A DNA stretch of 64,000 bases from Acanthaster planci (lineage: Eukaryota > Echinodermata > Asteroidea > Valvatida > Acanthasteridae), in the NCBI RefSeq assembly GCF_001949145.1, contig NW_019091487.1, positions 34,560 to 98,559 on the forward strand. The letters run 5' to 3'. This document shows positions 60,641 to 64,000 of this stretch, piece by piece. Every line of letters begins with the position of its first letter. The first letter of the stretch is position 1. The notes under the pieces were generated by a model. That model had not been told where the DNA came from and did no database searches. It saw only the letters and a list, made by a program, of their open reading frames with translations. A program made the position numbers and the translations under genes.

Positions 60641-61976
60641 GCTTTCTGAACAGTAAGATAGTTTTTAAAGATTCTCACATTTTCTTAAGCATCCGAGCCT
60701 GCACATATTATTTTAACCAGACAACCCTGATGCATCACTGCATGTCAAGGGTCAACCTCACATGTATTGAATCCAATCAAATGTGACTAATGTATGCATG
60801 CAAAATTTCAAACAGTACAGAAAACAGGTTCAATATTCTCCATTTGCTCCATTAGCTTGGTCATTTATTCAGTTTAGATTCAACTGTGCTATTTAAACTA
60901 CTTTGTTGATGATTGACTGGTACAAATGATCACTCCAAATTCAAAATCGTTACCATTTCAGCATCAACACAATGGACGGCTTTCAAACTATGCTTCTGAA
61001 TATATAACATTATTTGTTCTACATTACCTTCACACATCACAACACAATCCTGTGTAATTTGTCAAGTTCCTTCCTACTTTGAGGATGGAGTGTCTTTCAA
61101 GATTTAAATGTCATCTAAAAACTAATGGACGGACTGAAAAGCTGCCAAAAAGGTATCTTAGTGTCTTCCAAATATATTCAACTCACTCTACGGATAAAAA
61201 TATGCCATGAGATGTATAATTACACATATCTTATAAAACACTTCCCCAAAATTAAACACACACTGATCAAAATTACTCTGAATTTTTACACCATTTAAAT
61301 GACTTGGTTTTCAAACATATCACAACATATCAAAGTCTAAAAGGTGACTTCTCTGTGGATAAATTGAAAGATGCAGCCCACTAAAACACTGATCTGATAG
61401 TGAAAGACATAAACATTTGGGAATGAACTGTTTCCTTCCCATTCTAAGCATTCATCCCTTCAGCAAAATTCCAGCGAGCTTCGGGGTGCACCTTTATTCA
61501 CAAAAACTCAACCATCAACTGATCTATATTGATCTTTAAAAATTAATAATAAAATTTATTAAAAATCCTCTCCGATAATCTTAAAAATAAAATTCTCAGA
61601 GCCTGTACAATAAACCTTCAAAGAAAACATGAAAAATGACTTTAAGTATGTAGAGTTACTGACTGTAGTTCTTATCACTGCCAAAGTGAAATGTTACAGT
61701 TGGTAGATTCTTTACATGTACGATACAAGAACAGAAATTCCACATTGTCTAATGTGAGACCAAAGCTAGTAATGCATATATGTTCATGTGGCTGCAATGG
61801 TCAATAATTTGAGAATGATTGTGGAACATAATTGGAGACAAAGCTGAGATTTGGAAAAAGACCCTTCATTTCATTGATGGGTGAAAGAAAAAACCCCTTT
61901 AGTCCCACAGAATCATTATACACCTGTATCTCTAGATTTCTTGATGGTTTGTCTCTTGCTGAGTTGGTCTGTTAAT
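60641..61976. other. AT-rich, no gene recognised; possible 3' UTR of the minus-strand gene
   Basis: No coding block. It lies directly downstream of the stop codon at 61977 on the minus strand and may include that gene's 3' UTR. Confidence 0.4.
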
Positions 61977-63600
61977 TCATGCCCTGGATTCTTGCCCCAG
62001 ATCCCTGCCCACACTCAGCAGTGATCCCCCACTGCCCCGTGACTGCAGCGACTCCCGTGACGCGAACTGCCCAGGCCCCGCCCCTGGGGAAGGTGGAATG
62101 TCCAGGAAGTCGCGCGAGCCAAAGCCACCTGTGGTCTTGGGCCTTTGGCGGGTGCGCAGGGTGTCGGTGGATCCCATCCTGTCCCATCCCACATTGGTTT
62201 GACCCGAGGGGCCCTTCTGTAGAGCTGTTCTCAGGTCCTTGTCGAGACCAACCACACCCATCTCTCCAAACACCTGTCACAAACAGAGTACAGACAAAAT
62301 GTGACTTAACCTAGAAAAATCAGTTGCAAGTAACTAGAAGAGCTTTTTAAGACAATGCCTTTACAAGAACCTTGCACACTGCAAATCAAGGAGAACTCGT
62401 GACATTTTCCACCCATTTCTTAAGGATTCAAACTGAACAATACATCAAAACAAAGCACTAGCTTCGCTCTCTAATGCAAAGTAAAACTCAGCCTGTGAAA
62501 GAAAACAGACTTCATACATAAGCTAGCGTCATCTAGTCTGCCAGTATTTGTATGTAATCATTCCCTAACAAGGAACAACTAGCATAGTTTTTATTCCTCC
62601 TACATATTAAACTTGTCAACTTGTTACAAGTTCATGAAGCTGTTACAAACAGTTGCAAACTTAACAGAACTGTTCAACAAAGAAAATATTGGCTTAACCC
62701 CTTCGCGCCGGGACGCGGATAGAGCCGCTATAAAAATTGACATCCTCAGCCCGCTTTTCAGCTATTATTCTTGGCCCACGCTCGAGCGAACACGGTGAAA
62801 GAAGCCAGACCCTGGCTCTTGTATATATGGTAATTGGTCTTTGTGCATAGCCCAAAAATGAAAAGACCGATTTTGCATCATAATCACCAGCTTCACAATA
62901 GTCCCCACTTTGAAAAGAGGCAACGGGACTGTGGAAGCTTGAGTAGAGCCACATGCCACCGAACAATAAGTCTATTCAGCACGTAATTCAAAGCGTGCAC
63001 ACGCAGGGCCACCAACCGAGAATCAGCGGTTTGGCGGGTGGCCTTCATGGCTAAGCGAGGCTGGAATTCTTGGAGTTGGCTTTTGGGAAGAAATTCCCGT
63101 CGTCAAGGGGTTAAGAAACCAGGTTACCACCAAGGTGCCATGCAAAATATATCACAGGTGACTTATTTTACCCTCACTTTTGCTTATTGCAACATTTTGA
63201 TAAGTGGTGCTTTCTAGCTTAAGAGTTCCATGACATTGAGTATAAAATTTTGCTCAGTGCAAAAATATTTTCTCAGCAAAAACATATTACAAGCCAGGAA
63301 GTCATGCAATTGCATTGCCTTCTAACTCATTCTCTGCTGATTTTGGTAAGAACCTAAATATCCAAAATACTTGGATGCCTTAAGAAATTTGGCCCAGATT
63401 TATAAATCTGATCTGCCTGCTGGTGTAAGACAATAGAGGGCGCCCTTACATACCTCTACTATGGCACCATCAGGCAGGCGCAAGAAGTGGCGATGGAGCT
63501 CCCTCAGTCCATCCAGGTGAAGTGTGTGGATGGACACATGGGTCGTGATCTCCTTCTTGGACTTGCCTTGCTTCTCTCCATCCAATCTCTCCTCATCCAC
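61977..63600 (-). CDS. Unrecognised gene, last two coding exons (partial, 147 aa seen)
   Basis: Two phase-0 exons on the minus strand: 63600-63454 (acceptor GCCTCAG, donor GTATGT) and 62273-61977 (acceptor GTGACAG, stop TGA). The first encodes a charged stretch, then a compact block THVSIHTLHLDGLRELHRHF and L-R-L-P-D-G-A-I-V-E. The second encodes VFGEMGVVGLDKDLRTAL, then a Gly/Ser/Arg/Pro-rich, probably disordered tail with two GS-R-(D/E) repeats (FGSRDFLDIP, FASRESLQSR) and the end GQESRA. GC content and codon use are clearly higher than the surroundings, which supports coding. I do not recognise the family. Upstream exons lie beyond the window. The intron between the two exons carries a TTAA-flanked inverted-repeat element. 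Confidence 0.65.
62694..63114. mobile_element. piggyBac-type MITE flanked by TTAA
   Basis: TTAA at 62694-62697 and 63111-63114 bracket a 413-bp insert. It starts CCCCTTCGCGCCGGGACGCG and ends CCCGTCGTCAAGGGG, so the tips CCCCTT/AAGGGG are inverted repeats followed by similar GACG/CGTC words. TTAA duplication and CCC-type tips are typical of piggyBac elements. No transposase is present. Confidence 0.65.
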
Positions 63601-63864
63601 CTGAGGCAAAAGACAACATAATGATACGCAACCATCGAGGTGAGAACATACAGTTGTACTGCAGTACATACACTGTACTTCTCTAAACTGAAGAAAGACT
63701 TGGAACTAGCCTTTGTTGAGAATATTCAGCAGCAAATTTGCTTTACAAAATGTCAAGCATAAGTATGATTGAGTTAATTTGGAATTAATAGGCCACAAAC
63801 TTGTGGAACCTATGCTCCATATCCCATCTACTCGATATTTAACCCGATCCCTACCCCAAGCCAC

Positions 63865-64000
63865 GACTCAGAGACAACTAACCCTCCAGCGGTAATCCTC
63901 CAATCTCCTCCCTATCACCCTCTTAGCCCCACCATCCCCCTGACCCACCCCCATCCCCCGACTCAGAGACAACTAACCCCTCCAACGGTAATCCTCCAAT
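63865..64000 (+). repeat. 95-bp tandem repeat running off the window end
   Basis: GACTCAGAGACAACTAACCC and a following GGTAATCCTCCAAT block occur at 63865 and again at 63960, a period of 95. Between them is a C-rich stretch. The second unit is cut by the window edge. Confidence 0.85.

Overview
The window is nuclear DNA of a multicellular animal. Genes are split by GT-AG introns of 0.2-2 kb, intergenic DNA is AT-rich, and tRNA-derived SINE remnants, Penelope-like retroelement debris, small inverted-repeat elements and minisatellites are scattered throughout. There is one assembly gap of 479 N. Abundant tacatgta and taggcct words and the gene content suggest a marine invertebrate, perhaps a non-vertebrate deuterostome; the phylum is an inference I cannot settle from this sequence.

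Layout. 0.1-0.8 kb: broken, apparently intronless sulfotransferase-like copy (-). 4.4-5.5 kb: a few exons of an MFS transporter of SLC18B1 type (+), without a 3' end. 7.7-13.2 kb: complete peflin-type penta-EF-hand gene (+, 5 coding exons, 313 aa). 20.1-25.5 kb: complete cathepsin B gene (+, 7 coding exons, 334 aa). 28.2-31.2 kb: Penelope-like remnants around a 20-bp minisatellite that contains the gap. 33.6-34.1 kb: intronless secreted C-type lectin (-), with a decayed paralogue at 35.1-35.4 kb. 39.5-49.3 kb: complete phosphatidylserine synthase 1 gene (-, 13 coding exons, 460 aa). 50.7-53.1 kb: complete MTERF3 gene (+, 5 coding exons, 524 aa), head-to-head with the synthase. 54.4-57.9 kb: second cathepsin B-like gene (+, 7 coding exons, 357 aa) whose catalytic cysteine is replaced by glycine. 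60.2-60.6 kb: relic of the last exon and 3' UTR of a third copy. 62.0-63.6 kb: the last two coding exons of an unrecognised gene (-).

Exon models were built by hand from splice sites, reading-frame continuity and remembered family sequences. In the five complete multi-exon models every junction keeps phase and each total is an exact number of codons. No transcript evidence was available.

The genes do not form an operon or pathway. The notable relations are (1) the divergent PTDSS1/MTERF3 pair, the same arrangement I recall in human 8q22.1; (2) a cathepsin B family of one intact protease, one predicted dead protease and one exon relic, with unrelated genes between the first two; (3) lectin and sulfotransferase copies that point to local gene-family turnover.
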